Shown: positions 1 to 8,899 of the stretch, one piece after another
How positions within the stretch are numbered: position 1 is the first letter of the stretch
Layout: each line of letters starts with the position of its first letter
DNA from: Thalassospira tepidiphila MCCC 1A03514
GTDB taxonomy: Bacteria > Pseudomonadota > Alphaproteobacteria > Rhodospirillales > Thalassospiraceae
Reading direction: 5' to 3'
DNA length: 64,000 nucleotides
Assembly: GCF_001662875.1 (NCBI RefSeq)
Contig: NZ_JPVZ01000002.1
Span: forward strand, 434,001-498,000
Notes under the pieces: model-generated
Told to the model about the DNA's origin: nothing
The model's input: only the letters and a program-made list of their open reading frames with translations
The model's database searches: none
Made by a program: the position numbers and the translations under genes

Positions 1-1931
1 TGATCCTGGATCACCTGACTCCGCCTTTGACTCGTGCAGAAAGCTATGGCCCGCTTAAGGATCTCGAAGCGCTGGTCGATGAATATTACGATGCGGCTGC
101 GGTTGACCCGCGCCGCCTTGTGATCCTGAAACGAGACATCCTAGAACTGGCGATCCGCATCGGCCTTGACCGTGATTGTGGCATTGAGGCGGGCGAGGAC
201 GAAGAAAGCGCACTGGCCAAGCTTGATAACTATCTGTGCGAGCTCAAGGAACTTCAGATCCGTGATGGTCTGCATATTTATGGCAAAGCGCCTGAGGGTG
301 AATTTCTGACCGATCTTCTGGTCGCACTGGCACGCCTGCCGCGAGGGTCGGACAGTGGGCCCAAGGCATCCCTGCATCGCGCGATTGCCAAGGATATCCT
401 AGATGATTCGGCGTTTGATCCGCTTGATTGTGCCTTTGCCGAATTCTGGCCGGGGGCCAAGCCCGAAATTCTCGCGCATTATGACGGTGAAGATATCGGG
501 CCATGGCGTACCACCGGCGATACCGTGGAACGGATCGAGCTTTTGGCACGTGATCTGGTCAACGGAACGGTGAAGGCTGATCCGGCGTGGTCGGCCGTCT
601 GTGATGTTATTTCTGATATCGAAACGACTATTCGGCCGGCCGTTGTCGGGTGTGGCCCGGCCGAGATCGAAGGCCTTTTGCGTGGCCTTGCCGGGAAGTT
701 CGTCGAACCTGGCCCGTCCGGTGCCCCGACCCGCGGGCGCCCGGATGTTTTGCCAACTGGCAGAAATTTCTATTCGGTTGATACCCGTACTGTCCCGACG
801 CCAGCCGCCTGGCAGTTGGGGTGGAAGTCGGCTGAGCTATTGCTGGAACGTCATGTGCAGGATCACGGCGAATGGCCAAGCGCGCTTGGCTTGTCTGTCT
901 GGGGCACCAGCAACATGCGCACCGGCGGTGATGATATCGCACAGGCATTGGCCCTGATGGGGGTGCGCCCGACCTGGGATAGTGCGTCACGCCGGGTGAC
1001 TGGCTTTGAGATTATGCCGGCATCGGTTCTGGGCCGACCGCGTGTTGACGTCACCTTGCGCATTTCTGGCTTCTTCCGCGATGCCTTTCCCGGCCTGATT
1101 GACCTGTTTGACAGTGCGGTAAGGGCGGTGGCCGGGCAAACCGATGAGCCGGATGATCTCAATCCGATTGCCGTGCGGATAAGGGCCGAAACCGAAAAAC
1201 TTCGCGCCAAAGGAATGGATCAGGATCAGGCGGCCAGACAAGCTGGCTTCCGGGTGTTTGGCTCCAAACCCGGTGCCTATGGGGCCGGTTTGCAGGCGAT
1301 GATTGACGAAAAACTCTGGGAAGACGAAGACGATCTTGCTGATGCCTACCTTGCCTGGGGCAGTTATGCTTATGGCAATGGCGCCGAGGGCACGGCGGCA
1401 CGCGATCTGTTTGAAACCCGCCTCGCCAAGGTCGATGCGATTGTCCACAATCAGGACAACCGTGAACATGATTTGCTGGATTCCGATGACTATTATCAGT
1501 TCGAAGGCGGAATGACATCTGCTGTGCGCAGTCTGTCGGGCAAACAGCCCACAGTTTATCACAGTGATCATTCCCGCCCGGAAAGCCCGAAAATCCGCAC
1601 CCTGGAGGAGGAAATTGCCCGTGTCGTTCGGGCGCGTGTCGTGAACCCCAAATGGATCAAGGGTGTGATGCGCCATGGCTACAAGGGCGCGTTCGAAATG
1701 GCGGCAACAGTCGATTATCTGTTTGCCTTCGCGGCCACCGCGCGCTGCGTTGCCGATCATCACTTTGATCTGGTCTATGATGCGTATCTCGGCGATGCCG
1801 AGGTGCGCGAGTTTATCGCTGATCACAATCCCGATGCGTTGCAGGACATCAAGGACCGCCTGAATGAGGCGATTGAACGTGGGCTGTGGCAGCCGCGTCG
1901 CAACAGTGTTTCCGTCGATCTGGGACGCTAA
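1..1931 (+). CDS. cobN: Cobaltochelatase subunit CobN, C-terminal part (5' end outside window)
   Basis: Large subunit of the ATP-dependent CobNST chelatase, which inserts cobalt into hydrogenobyrinic acid a,c-diamide in the aerobic B12 pathway. The frame is open from base 3 with no stop, and the residues before the first possible start (DHLTPPLTRAESYGPL) are typical CobN sequence, so the TTG at 27 is not a start and the gene enters from the left. About 640 residues are visible, roughly the last half of a protein that is usually about 1,100-1,300 residues. Seen: the conserved block RPDVLPTGRNFYSVD near bases 738-783 and the family's Gly/Trp-rich C-terminal region, with a normal stop. Other cob genes (cobO, cobQ) follow on the same strand. 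Family assignment is from recognised motifs; high certainty. Confidence 0.95.
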   Translation, partial: ILDHLTPPLTRAESYGPLKDLEALVDEYYDAAAVDPRRLVILKRDILELAIRIGLDRDCGIEAGEDEESALAKLDNYLCELKELQIRDGLHIYGKAPEGEFLTDLLVALARLPRGSDSGPKASLHRAIAKDILDDSAFDPLDCAFAEFWPGAKPEILAHYDGEDIGPWRTTGDTVERIELLARDLVNGTVKADPAWSAVCDVISDIETTIRPAVVGCGPAEIEGLLRGLAGKFVEPGPSGAPTRGRPDVLPTGRNFYSVDTRTVPTPAAWQLGWKSAELLLERHVQDHGEWPSALGLSVWGTSNMRTGGDDIAQALALMGVRPTWDSASRRVTGFEIMPASVLGRPRVDVTLRISGFFRDAFPGLIDLFDSAVRAVAGQTDEPDDLNPIAVRIRAETEKLRAKGMDQDQAARQAGFRVFGSKPGAYGAGLQAMIDEKLWEDEDDLADAYLAWGSYAYGNGAEGTAARDLFETRLAKVDAIVHNQDNREHDLLDSDDYYQFEGGMTSAVRSLSGKQPTVYHSDHSRPESPKIRTLEEEIARVVRARVVNPKWIKGVMRHGYKGAFEMAATVDYLFAFAATARCVADHHFDLVYDAYLGDAEVREFIADHNPDALQDIKDRLNEAIERGLWQPRRNSVSVDLGR

Positions 1932-2025
1932 CGCGTCAACTGTTGCTTGTTATTGGAATCACGGGAATTTTACCATCGGAACAAACCGGGCAGTTGAAAC
2001 GTTACGTTTTCGCACCATATCTCAA

Positions 2026-2040
2026 TTAACCAACTGTTAA
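2026..2040. promoter_or_regulatory. Candidate CtrA box (TTAA-N7-TTAA)
   Basis: TTAA CCAACTG TTAA lies 78 bases before the start of the unknown gene at 2118. The spacing of exactly seven bases matches the full CtrA recognition motif known from alphaproteobacteria. Only eight bases are fixed, so a chance match in 64 kb is possible; the position in a short promoter region supports it. CtrA itself is not in the window. Confidence 0.45.
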
Positions 2041-2117
2041 TAAGTTGTGAGGGACGGGGCACCCCTATCGGATCGCCTGCATGGGAAGCAGGTTGATTGA
2101 ACAGATCGGAGGCCGCG

Positions 2118-2819
2118 ATGGATATCAAGACCAACGTTCGTTTGCCAGATTATCTGCAAACTCCAATGCCTGCCCATGACAGGCATGCAGATATCGTCAA
2201 CTCCCTGCTTTCTGATTTCGACATGCCAGACTGGTTGCGTGCAGATTTGCACGGCAGCGGGCGCTATCGCCCGGCACGCGGTGCCATTCGCGCAGTTCTG
2301 GATGTCCGTGAACGTTTCAACGGCGTGCATCGGCCGGTAACGTTTGATGAATTCCATGCCGGCATGACAGAGCTTGCCCATCATCTTCCGGGTCCGGACC
2401 AAACCAAGTTTGAAATCAATGCCAAGGTGAAGATTTATTGGCGCTACCTGCAAGGGGTCGAACGTCAGGTCTGGCGGACGGCCGTTGCGGTTGCCCATCT
2501 GCGTCTGGATCACTTCCCGGTGGTGCGTGAACTCAAAACCCTGATCGAACAGGTCGCGATCAGCCGCGACTGGCTGGAAAAACGCCTTGAGGTGGTCGAG
2601 AAAAGCTTCCAAAGCCCGGCCGGCGCGCGCAACGAAGCCGTGCGCAAGGCCTTGGACCGCTTGCGCCGTATGTCGCCCGGTGATCGCCTGCAATTGTTTA
2701 ACAAAGCCCGGATGCGCCGCCCGGAACTGCGCAATATCGACATGCGCGAACCCGATAAATGGGCGGATCTGGTGACCAGTGACCTTGGCCTGACAACAGG
2801 CCAAAGCGCCAATTGGTAA
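2118..2819 (+). CDS. Unknown conserved-looking soluble protein, 233 aa
   Basis: I do not recognise the family. The start at 2118 is chosen because GGAGG at 2108-2112 sits five bases before this ATG; an upstream TTG at 2097 has no such site. The protein has no signal peptide or membrane segment, is rich in Arg, Leu and charged residues, and looks mostly helical in its second half (around residues 130-190, with many Arg/Glu-Lys pairs), compatible with a coiled or helical-bundle protein. It stands alone between cobN and a secreted GH114-like protein, with its own terminator at 2843 and a candidate CtrA box upstream, so it is probably a single-gene unit rather than a B12 gene. Function unknown. 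Confidence 0.75.
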   Translation: MDIKTNVRLPDYLQTPMPAHDRHADIVNSLLSDFDMPDWLRADLHGSGRYRPARGAIRAVLDVRERFNGVHRPVTFDEFHAGMTELAHHLPGPDQTKFEINAKVKIYWRYLQGVERQVWRTAVAVAHLRLDHFPVVRELKTLIEQVAISRDWLEKRLEVVEKSFQSPAGARNEAVRKALDRLRRMSPGDRLQLFNKARMRRPELRNIDMREPDKWADLVTSDLGLTTGQSANW

Positions 2820-2842
2820 AGTTAGGCCAACTAAGATTAGAT

Positions 2843-2872
2843 AAAAGCGCGGTCATTGGGACCGCGCTTTTT
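2843..2872 (+). terminator. Rho-independent terminator
   Basis: A perfect 12-base-pair stem (2843-2854 with 2860-2871; core AAAAGCGCGGTC) with a five-base loop and a T run follows the stop of the unknown gene at 2819. Confidence 0.9.
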
Positions 2873-2934
2873 GTTTGCGGGATTGTCTTGGTTTGCTTGC
2901 GCGGGCAAACTCACTGCCCAACACTTCAGGGCAG

Positions 2935-3765
2935 ATGCATCGCGTGAAGAACTCAATTCCCAAATCCTTTTGTCTGTGGGCAGGCATTCTCCTCGGCCTG
3001 CTATTGCATAGGCAAACTGCACAGGCGGATACCACAAAAGAATGGGCACCCGTCCCAAACGGTCCGTTTCACTGGCAGCTTCAAGGCACGCTTGATGTCG
3101 ATGACGCCATCCGCATTGTCGGGGCCGATCTTTTTGATGTGTCCGCCGATCAGGTCGCGGCTTGGCGCGCGGCCGGGCATTATCCGATTTGTTATATCAA
3201 TGTCGGGGCTTTCGAAGATTGGCGGGATGATGCGAAGGCGTTTCCGCAAGATGTCATCGGCGCGCCCTATTGGGGGTGGGATGGGGAAAACTGGCTTGAT
3301 ATCAGCCGGTTTGAGCTTTTTGCCAATGTGATTTCGGCCCGTCTTGATCTTTGCCGTGACAAGGGGTTTCTGGCGGTCGAGCCTGATAACATTGATGCCT
3401 ATGAAGCCGATCAAAGCAGTAAACCAACCGGTTTTGACATCACGCGCGATGATCAGCTGCGATATGTGAACTGGCTGATCACAGAGGCTCATAAGCGCGG
3501 TCTTGCAATCGGGCAGAAAAATGTTGCCGATCTTGTGCCCGATCTTGTTGACCAGATGGATTTCGCCCTGTTGGAATCGGCCTACCGATTTGGCTTCATG
3601 CATGAGTTTGATATTTATGTCTCTCAAAATAAGCCGGTTTTCGTCGTCGAATATCTTGACGAAGGGGCCGATGCCAATGCCTTTTGCCCGGCGGCGAAGC
3701 AGCACGGATTTCAGGGTGTGATCGCCCATTTGGATCTTGATCAAACTCCGCAAAACTGCCCTTGA
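2935..3765 (+). CDS. Secreted GH114-like TIM-barrel protein (endo-alpha-1,4-polygalactosaminidase-like)
   Basis: Exported protein of 276 aa. Start at ATG 2935 (AGGG just upstream); the residues that follow form a signal peptide: a basic start (HRVKNSIPK), a hydrophobic core (FCLWAGILLGLLL) and an AQA cleavage-like site near residue 32. The mature part has the family pattern of a GH114 TIM barrel: WQLQGTLD at the first strand, a PICYINVGAFEDWR strand, DISRF, AVEPDNIDAY with a conserved Glu/Asp pair (likely catalytic), and GLAIGQKN. Family knowledge: GH114 covers galactosaminidases that cut exopolysaccharide, but many bacterial members are uncharacterised, so the substrate is open. It lies between cobN and cobO without an obvious link to B12. 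Confidence 0.85.
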   Translation: MHRVKNSIPKSFCLWAGILLGLLLHRQTAQADTTKEWAPVPNGPFHWQLQGTLDVDDAIRIVGADLFDVSADQVAAWRAAGHYPICYINVGAFEDWRDDAKAFPQDVIGAPYWGWDGENWLDISRFELFANVISARLDLCRDKGFLAVEPDNIDAYEADQSSKPTGFDITRDDQLRYVNWLITEAHKRGLAIGQKNVADLVPDLVDQMDFALLESAYRFGFMHEFDIYVSQNKPVFVVEYLDEGADANAFCPAAKQHGFQGVIAHLDLDQTPQNCP

Positions 3766-3818
3766 TCCCGGTAGGACTTTCGCCGCATTCTGGGCCGGCA
3801 TTTCAAAGGGAAGAAACA

Positions 3819-4445
3819 ATGACCGACAAAAGCCAGCCAGACGTCGATATCAATGCGCGCCATGATGAAAAAATGAAGAAAATCAAGGCCGCGCGCGACA
3901 AGATGATGGCCCAGAAGATTGATAAAAAGGGCCTGATCATTGTTCATACCGGCAAGGGCAAGGGCAAGTCTTCCTCGGCCTTTGGCATGGCGATGCGCTG
4001 TGTCGGCCATGATATGAAAGTCGGCGTTGTTCAGTTCATCAAGGGTGGCTGGGAAACTGGCGAGGCAAAGCTTCTTAAAAAATTCCCCGATCTTTGTGAA
4101 TTTCACGCCATGGGGGCGGGCTTTACCTGGGAAACCCAGAACCGGGCACAGGATGTCGCCCTGGCGCGTGAAGCCTGGAACAAGGCATTGGAAATGCTGC
4201 GCGATCCGAGCTATTCGATGGTGATCCTCGATGAGATCAACATCGTTCTGCGCTATGATTTCCTGCCGCTTGAAGATGTGCTTGAAGCACTCGCCAACAA
4301 ACTGCCTGATCAGCATATCGTGCTGACCGGGCGCAATGCCCCGGATACCTTGATCGAGGCGGCCGATCTGGTCACGGAAATGACCATGGTCAAACACCCG
4401 TTCCGTGAACAGGGCATCAAGGCACAGATCGGTGTCGAATTCTGA
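3819..4445 (+). CDS. cobO: Cob(I)yrinic acid a,c-diamide adenosyltransferase (CobO/BtuR type)
   Basis: Transfers the 5'-deoxyadenosyl group from ATP to cob(I)yrinic acid a,c-diamide, the step after cobalt insertion by CobN. 208 aa, normal for the family. The P-loop GKGKGKSS is at residues 45-52, followed by the family blocks VQFIKGGWETGE and VILDEINIVLRY, and LTGRNAP near the C-terminus. The start at 3819 follows an AAGGGAAG ribosome site. It is 54 bases downstream of the GH114-like gene and about 50 bases before cobQ, probably co-transcribed with cobQ. Confidence 0.96.
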   Translation: MTDKSQPDVDINARHDEKMKKIKAARDKMMAQKIDKKGLIIVHTGKGKGKSSSAFGMAMRCVGHDMKVGVVQFIKGGWETGEAKLLKKFPDLCEFHAMGAGFTWETQNRAQDVALAREAWNKALEMLRDPSYSMVILDEINIVLRYDFLPLEDVLEALANKLPDQHIVLTGRNAPDTLIEAADLVTEMTMVKHPFREQGIKAQIGVEF

Positions 4446-4496
4446 TCCGGCCTTGATCGTTTAGCGGATCACTTGCAAGAAAGTTTTGAAACCGGA

Positions 4497-6017
4497 ATGA
4501 GTAAGCAATCCGTCCCCGCCCTGATGTTGCAAGGTACCGGTTCCGATGTCGGGAAATCCTTGTTGGTCGCTGGATTGTGCCGTGCCTATGCGCGTCGTGG
4601 CCTTCGGGTGCGTCCGTTCAAACCGCAAAACATGTCAAACAATGCCGCTGTTACCGATGATGGCGGCGAAATCGGTCGCGCGCAGGCGCTTCAGGCACGT
4701 GCAGCGGGCGTTGCGACCACAGTTCATATGAACCCGGTCTTGCTCAAACCGCAAAGCGACATTGGGGCGCAGGTCGTGGTGCAGGGCAAGGTCCTGACCA
4801 GCGCCAAGGCACGTGATTATTATCGCCTTAAACGTGATCTGCTGCCCAAGGTGGTTGAAAGTTTCGAGATCATGGCAAGTGATGCCGATCTTGTCCTGAT
4901 CGAAGGTGCCGGGTCCCCGGCCGAGGTCAATTTGCGGGCATCTGACATTGCCAATATGGGCTTTGCCGAGGCGGTGGGCGTTCCGGTCATTCTGGTCGGC
5001 GATATTGATCGTGGCGGTGTGATTGCCTCGATCGTGGGCACGCATGCGCTGTTGTCCGAGGATGACCGCCGCTGGCTTAAGGGCTATGTGATCAACAAGT
5101 TTCGTGGTGATGTGTCGCTGTTTGAACCCGCCACCGGCATCATTCATGAGCGCTGCGGCCTTAAAAGTTACGGTATCGCAACGTACTGGGAAAATGCCTA
5201 TAAGTTGCCTGCCGAAGACGGTGTTGCGCTTGAAAAGGCCGGGAAATATCACCGAAAGGCCGCCGATGGCGCGGGCGCAGTTCTGCGCATCGCGGTGCCG
5301 CATCTGCCCCGTATTGCCAATTTTGATGATCTTGATCCGCTGGCGGCGGAAGATGATGTTGAATTGCTGGTGATCAAACCGGGGCAAGTGATCCCGGGGG
5401 ATTGTGATCTGGTGCTGCTGCCGGGATCAAAATCGACCATGGCAGACCTTCGGTTCGTCAAAGATCAGGGCTGGGATATCGATATTCTGGCCCATCAGAG
5501 GCGGGGTGGCCAAGTGATTGGCATTTGCGGCGGGTATCAGATGCTGGGCCGTATGGTCCATGACCCGGACGGTGTTGAAGGCGCGCCGGGAAGCGAGCCT
5601 GGTCTTGGTTTGCTTGATGTTGAAACCGTCATGGCGGGCGACAAGACGCTGCGCAAAACAACCGGGCTGACGGTTGGCGATCACTCTGTTCTTGCTGCCG
5701 GAATACCCGTCGATGGTTATGAAATCCATATGGGCCGGACCGATGGCCCGGATCGGGCGCGAAGCTGGCTTGATCTGAATGGTGTGGTGGATGGCGCGAT
5801 CAGTAGCGATGGGCAGGTTATGGGGTGTTATCTGCATGGGCTGTTTGGCAGTGATGATTTCCGTCATGCCTTTCTGGCGGCCTTGCGATCGGACGAGGCA
5901 CACAAAATGACGCATTTTGAGGCCAGTGTTGATGCTGCCCTTGATGAACTGGCCGATCATCTTGAAGCCTGCCTTGATCTGGATGGCATGCTGGAACTGG
6001 CAAAAAGCCGGGCGTGA
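4497..6017 (+). CDS. cobQ: Cobyric acid synthase (glutamine-hydrolysing)
   Basis: Amidates the b, d, e and g side chains of adenosylcobyrinic acid a,c-diamide. 506 aa, as expected. The N-terminal dethiobiotin-synthetase-like ATP-binding domain starts with QGTGSDVGKS (residues 12-21); RPFKPQNMSNNAAVT and LIEGAGSPAEVNLR are family blocks. The C-terminal class I glutamine amidotransferase domain has its nucleophile Cys344 in GICGGYQMLG and the conserved His in GYEIHMGRT. ATG 4497 is chosen because family proteins begin close to this point; the ribosome site is weak and a TTG at 4473 is possible. Follows cobO directly. Confidence 0.95.
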   Translation: MSKQSVPALMLQGTGSDVGKSLLVAGLCRAYARRGLRVRPFKPQNMSNNAAVTDDGGEIGRAQALQARAAGVATTVHMNPVLLKPQSDIGAQVVVQGKVLTSAKARDYYRLKRDLLPKVVESFEIMASDADLVLIEGAGSPAEVNLRASDIANMGFAEAVGVPVILVGDIDRGGVIASIVGTHALLSEDDRRWLKGYVINKFRGDVSLFEPATGIIHERCGLKSYGIATYWENAYKLPAEDGVALEKAGKYHRKAADGAGAVLRIAVPHLPRIANFDDLDPLAAEDDVELLVIKPGQVIPGDCDLVLLPGSKSTMADLRFVKDQGWDIDILAHQRRGGQVIGICGGYQMLGRMVHDPDGVEGAPGSEPGLGLLDVETVMAGDKTLRKTTGLTVGDHSVLAAGIPVDGYEIHMGRTDGPDRARSWLDLNGVVDGAISSDGQVMGCYLHGLFGSDDFRHAFLAALRSDEAHKMTHFEASVDAALDELADHLEACLDLDGMLELAKSRA

Positions 6018-6235
6018 CAGGGCGCATTTAAGCTTTCTGTCAGACATTCCCGTTACGTATAGCAAAATTACACTTTCACGCACTCGAAGGTCTTTACTTC
6101 GCGCGCGTTGCATGGTTTGAGATATCTTGCAGTTCCGGGTTGGAAACGAACCGGCTTCGTTGCGGTTTATGGAATGTTTGCGCCCCATGCCGGGTCTTTG
6201 CGAAACGTTCATCTTGGTCGGGTATCTTCACGCTC

Positions 6236-6910
6236 ATGCGTCAGTTATATCATTTTTGGCTTTCACCTTTTTCGCGCAAGGTCCGTCTGGTCCTGGCCGA
6301 GAAAAAGCTCGACTTCGAACTCACGGCTGAACCGGTATGGGAACGGCGTGACGATTTCCTGCTGCTTAATCCGGCCGGTGAAGTGCCTGTGCTTAGGGAA
6401 GAAGACGGGACGGTGCTGTGTGACTCCAGCGTCATCTGCGAGTATCTCGACGAGGTGTACGAGGACGAGCCGAAACTGTTTGGATCCGATCCCAAGGAAC
6501 GTGCTGAAATCCGCCGCCTTGTCGCGTGGTTTGATGGCAAATTCAATCGCGAGGTCACCGACCATCTGTTGGGTGAGAAGCTGCTGAAACGCTTCTTCTC
6601 GACCGGTACCCCCGATACCAAGGTCCTGCGTGCCGGGCGCACCAATGGCGCCTACCACATGGATTATATCGGCTGGTTGTTTGAACGTCGGAACTGGCTT
6701 GCCGGTGATCATCTGACCATGGCCGATCTGGCGGCTGCTGCACAGGTATCCGTGATCGACTATATGGGCGACATCAACTGGTCGAAACATCCACGCGCCA
6801 AGGACTGGTACATGCGGATCAAAAGCCGCCCTGCCATGCGCGATATTCTGGCGGATCGGCAGGCAAGTTTCCCGCCATCAAGTCATTACGCGGAATTGGA
6901 TTTTGAATGA
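6236..6910 (+). CDS. fzlA: GST-fold protein, FzlA-like
   Basis: 224-residue glutathione-S-transferase-fold protein. The start MRQLYHFWLSPFSRKVRLVL, with VWERRDDFLLLNPAGEVPVL in the thioredoxin-like half and YIGWLFERRNWLAGDHLTMADLAAAA in the helical half, closely resembles alphaproteobacterial FzlA, the GST-like partner that binds FtsZ and is needed for constriction. That similarity is from memory; a general GST is the alternative. Start 6236 is the ATG that fits the family's N-terminus; longer in-frame starts add residues without family character. Its stop overlaps the start of the next gene by four bases (ATGA), so the two are translationally coupled. Confidence 0.8.
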   Translation: MRQLYHFWLSPFSRKVRLVLAEKKLDFELTAEPVWERRDDFLLLNPAGEVPVLREEDGTVLCDSSVICEYLDEVYEDEPKLFGSDPKERAEIRRLVAWFDGKFNREVTDHLLGEKLLKRFFSTGTPDTKVLRAGRTNGAYHMDYIGWLFERRNWLAGDHLTMADLAAAAQVSVIDYMGDINWSKHPRAKDWYMRIKSRPAMRDILADRQASFPPSSHYAELDFE

Positions 6911-7719
6911 AGGATTCATCCATATCTGATGAATTCTACCCTGAGGGCGGTTTAAATACTGCCAGTTACGATCTTCGCGCTGATCTTGATCGCAAGATTT
7001 TTGAAGACCCCATTCCCTTTTATACGCGTCTGGCGACCAGCCTTGCGCATGAAAATGGCGTGCTTGAACTGGGCTGCGGCACGGGCCGGATCAGTGCCGC
7101 GATTGCCAAACTTGGTGTCGCGATCGAAGGCATTGATCTGTCGCCCGCCATGCTGGGTCAGGCACGCGCCAATTATCCCGATCTGACATGGCATCTTGGC
7201 AATATGTGCGACTTTGATCTGGGGCGGCAGTTTGATCTGGTGATCATCCCGTTTCGCGGGCTTCAGGAAGTCACCGAAGCCACTGATCAGCGTCGCGTCC
7301 TTGAACGGGCCTTTGCCCATCTGAAACCCGGCGGGGCGATCGCCCTGGATCTGATGGATCCGGATTTGCGTTATTGCCTGCCAGAAGGTGACCCGGAGCA
7401 CGTCGAACTGCCGATCTTTCCGATGCCAGAAGGCGTCGGGCAGCCGGGCAGTCGGCTTCGCATCACGGCGATGGAACGCACCAATGACCCCCTGACCCAG
7501 AAGTTCAGCGAACATTGGCGGTTTGAAGAAATCAACGATCAGGGCGATGTGATTACGCGCGAGGATTGCTGGCATCATCTGCGCTGGGTTCATCGCAATG
7601 AAATGCGGTTGATGTTGGAGCTATCCGGTTTCGTTTCGATATCGGAATTTTCGGATTTCCAGGGCAATCCCCCGAAATATGCCAGCAATCAGGTCTGGAT
7701 GGCAAAACGGCCGGACTGA
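6907..7719 (+). CDS. Class I SAM-dependent methyltransferase
   Basis: 270 aa. Motif I VLELGCGTG (residues 52-60), an acidic residue after the second strand (IEGIDLSPAML), and a post-I motif LVIIPFRGLQEV identify a Rossmann-fold SAM methyltransferase; HLKPGGAIALDLMDP is the usual later strand. The substrate cannot be read from sequence. ATGA overlap with the FzlA-like gene indicates an operon, which may point to a shared role or only to convenient transcription. Confidence 0.85.
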   Translation: MKDSSISDEFYPEGGLNTASYDLRADLDRKIFEDPIPFYTRLATSLAHENGVLELGCGTGRISAAIAKLGVAIEGIDLSPAMLGQARANYPDLTWHLGNMCDFDLGRQFDLVIIPFRGLQEVTEATDQRRVLERAFAHLKPGGAIALDLMDPDLRYCLPEGDPEHVELPIFPMPEGVGQPGSRLRITAMERTNDPLTQKFSEHWRFEEINDQGDVITREDCWHHLRWVHRNEMRLMLELSGFVSISEFSDFQGNPPKYASNQVWMAKRPD

Positions 7720-7765
7720 TGCCCGGCCGCTCAATTGCGTCTATTGGTGTTTATCCGTCAGCTGC

Positions 7766-8794
7766 TCAGTTACTGGCGAATTTCGCGGCACTGGTCATGG
7801 TTTCGGCGCGTTCCTCATTGGTCAGCGGCACAAGGCCGTTATCTGCCAGAAGGCCTTCTTCACCGATCACAGCTTCCGAGACATAGGTCGAGATAAAGTC
7901 ACCCAGGCTCTGGACGAGCTGTTGATGGTCATCCTTGACGTACAGATAAAGCGCACGCGATGCCGGATAGCTGCCATCAAGGATGGTTTCGTAATCCGGC
8001 TCAATGCCGTTGATTGGAACACCTTGAAGACGTTCGCGGTTGCGCTCCAGATTGTTAAAGCCCATCACGCCATAAGACGTCGGGTCTTTTTCAAGCTTGC
8101 TGATGACAAGGCGGTCATTCTCACCGGCTTCGATATAGGCACCATCTTCGCGAAGGGTCCGGCACAGCAGGCGGAAGCTGTCAGGATCGGTTGCCTCAAG
8201 GCTTGCGATGTCAGAAAATGTTGCACAACCCTGATCAAGCAACAGCTGCCCCATCAGATCGCGCGTACCCGAAGTCGGCGGCGGGCCATAAACCCGGATT
8301 TTAAGGTCCGGCAGGCTGGGATCGATATCAGACCATTTTTCATGCGGGTTTGGCACACTTGCGCCCTTGACCGGAACGGTCCGCGCAAGGGCGAGATAAA
8401 GCTGGCGGGCGGTAAGTTCCATGCCCGGTGCTTCGCGCGAGCCCAGCATGACAATACCATCATAGCCGATCTTGATTTCGCTGATGTCGCGGACAGAGTT
8501 TGCCGCGCAAATTGCGGTTTCCGACCCGGTGATCGGGCGCGATGCATCAACGATATCCGGGAACTCTGCACCAATGCCGCCACAAAACAGCTTGAAGCCG
8601 CCGCCTGAACCGGTGCTTTCAACCACCGGGGCGGGTGCGCCGGTGGTTTTGGCGAAATGTTCGGCGACCTTGGTGGTCAGCGGAAAGATCGTCGAAGATC
8701 CGACAATCCTGATCTGATCGCGGGCCTCTGCGGCATGTGATGTCAGAAGTGCCATCGATGCAGCAAGAGTAGCCAAGGCAAACGTGCGACGCAT
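7766..8794 (-). CDS. PstS-like phosphate-type substrate-binding protein
   Basis: 342-residue periplasmic binding protein of the PstS family. Start 8794 is preceded on the minus strand by GGGGGA, and the residues from there form a signal peptide (MRRTFALATLAASMALL, cleavage near AEA at about 23); an in-frame upstream start would spoil it. The mature protein begins IRIVGSSTIFPLT, has ESTGSGGGFKLFCGG (phosphate-loop region) and PPPTSGTRDLM, all family blocks. No pst permease genes are adjacent, so it may be an orphan binding protein with a signalling or adhesion role, or serve a transporter elsewhere. Confidence 0.88.
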   Translation of the reverse strand: MRRTFALATLAASMALLTSHAAEARDQIRIVGSSTIFPLTTKVAEHFAKTTGAPAPVVESTGSGGGFKLFCGGIGAEFPDIVDASRPITGSETAICAANSVRDISEIKIGYDGIVMLGSREAPGMELTARQLYLALARTVPVKGASVPNPHEKWSDIDPSLPDLKIRVYGPPPTSGTRDLMGQLLLDQGCATFSDIASLEATDPDSFRLLCRTLREDGAYIEAGENDRLVISKLEKDPTSYGVMGFNNLERNRERLQGVPINGIEPDYETILDGSYPASRALYLYVKDDHQQLVQSLGDFISTYVSEAVIGEEGLLADNGLVPLTNEERAETMTSAAKFASN

Positions 8795-8899
8795 TTCGTC
8801 CCCCAAAACGTATCCGGCGATGGTCCGGCAAATGGTTCTACCGGTCATATACAAGGAAATCGGTCACCGTGAACCTGTTTTCTAAACTGACGGTCCCCG

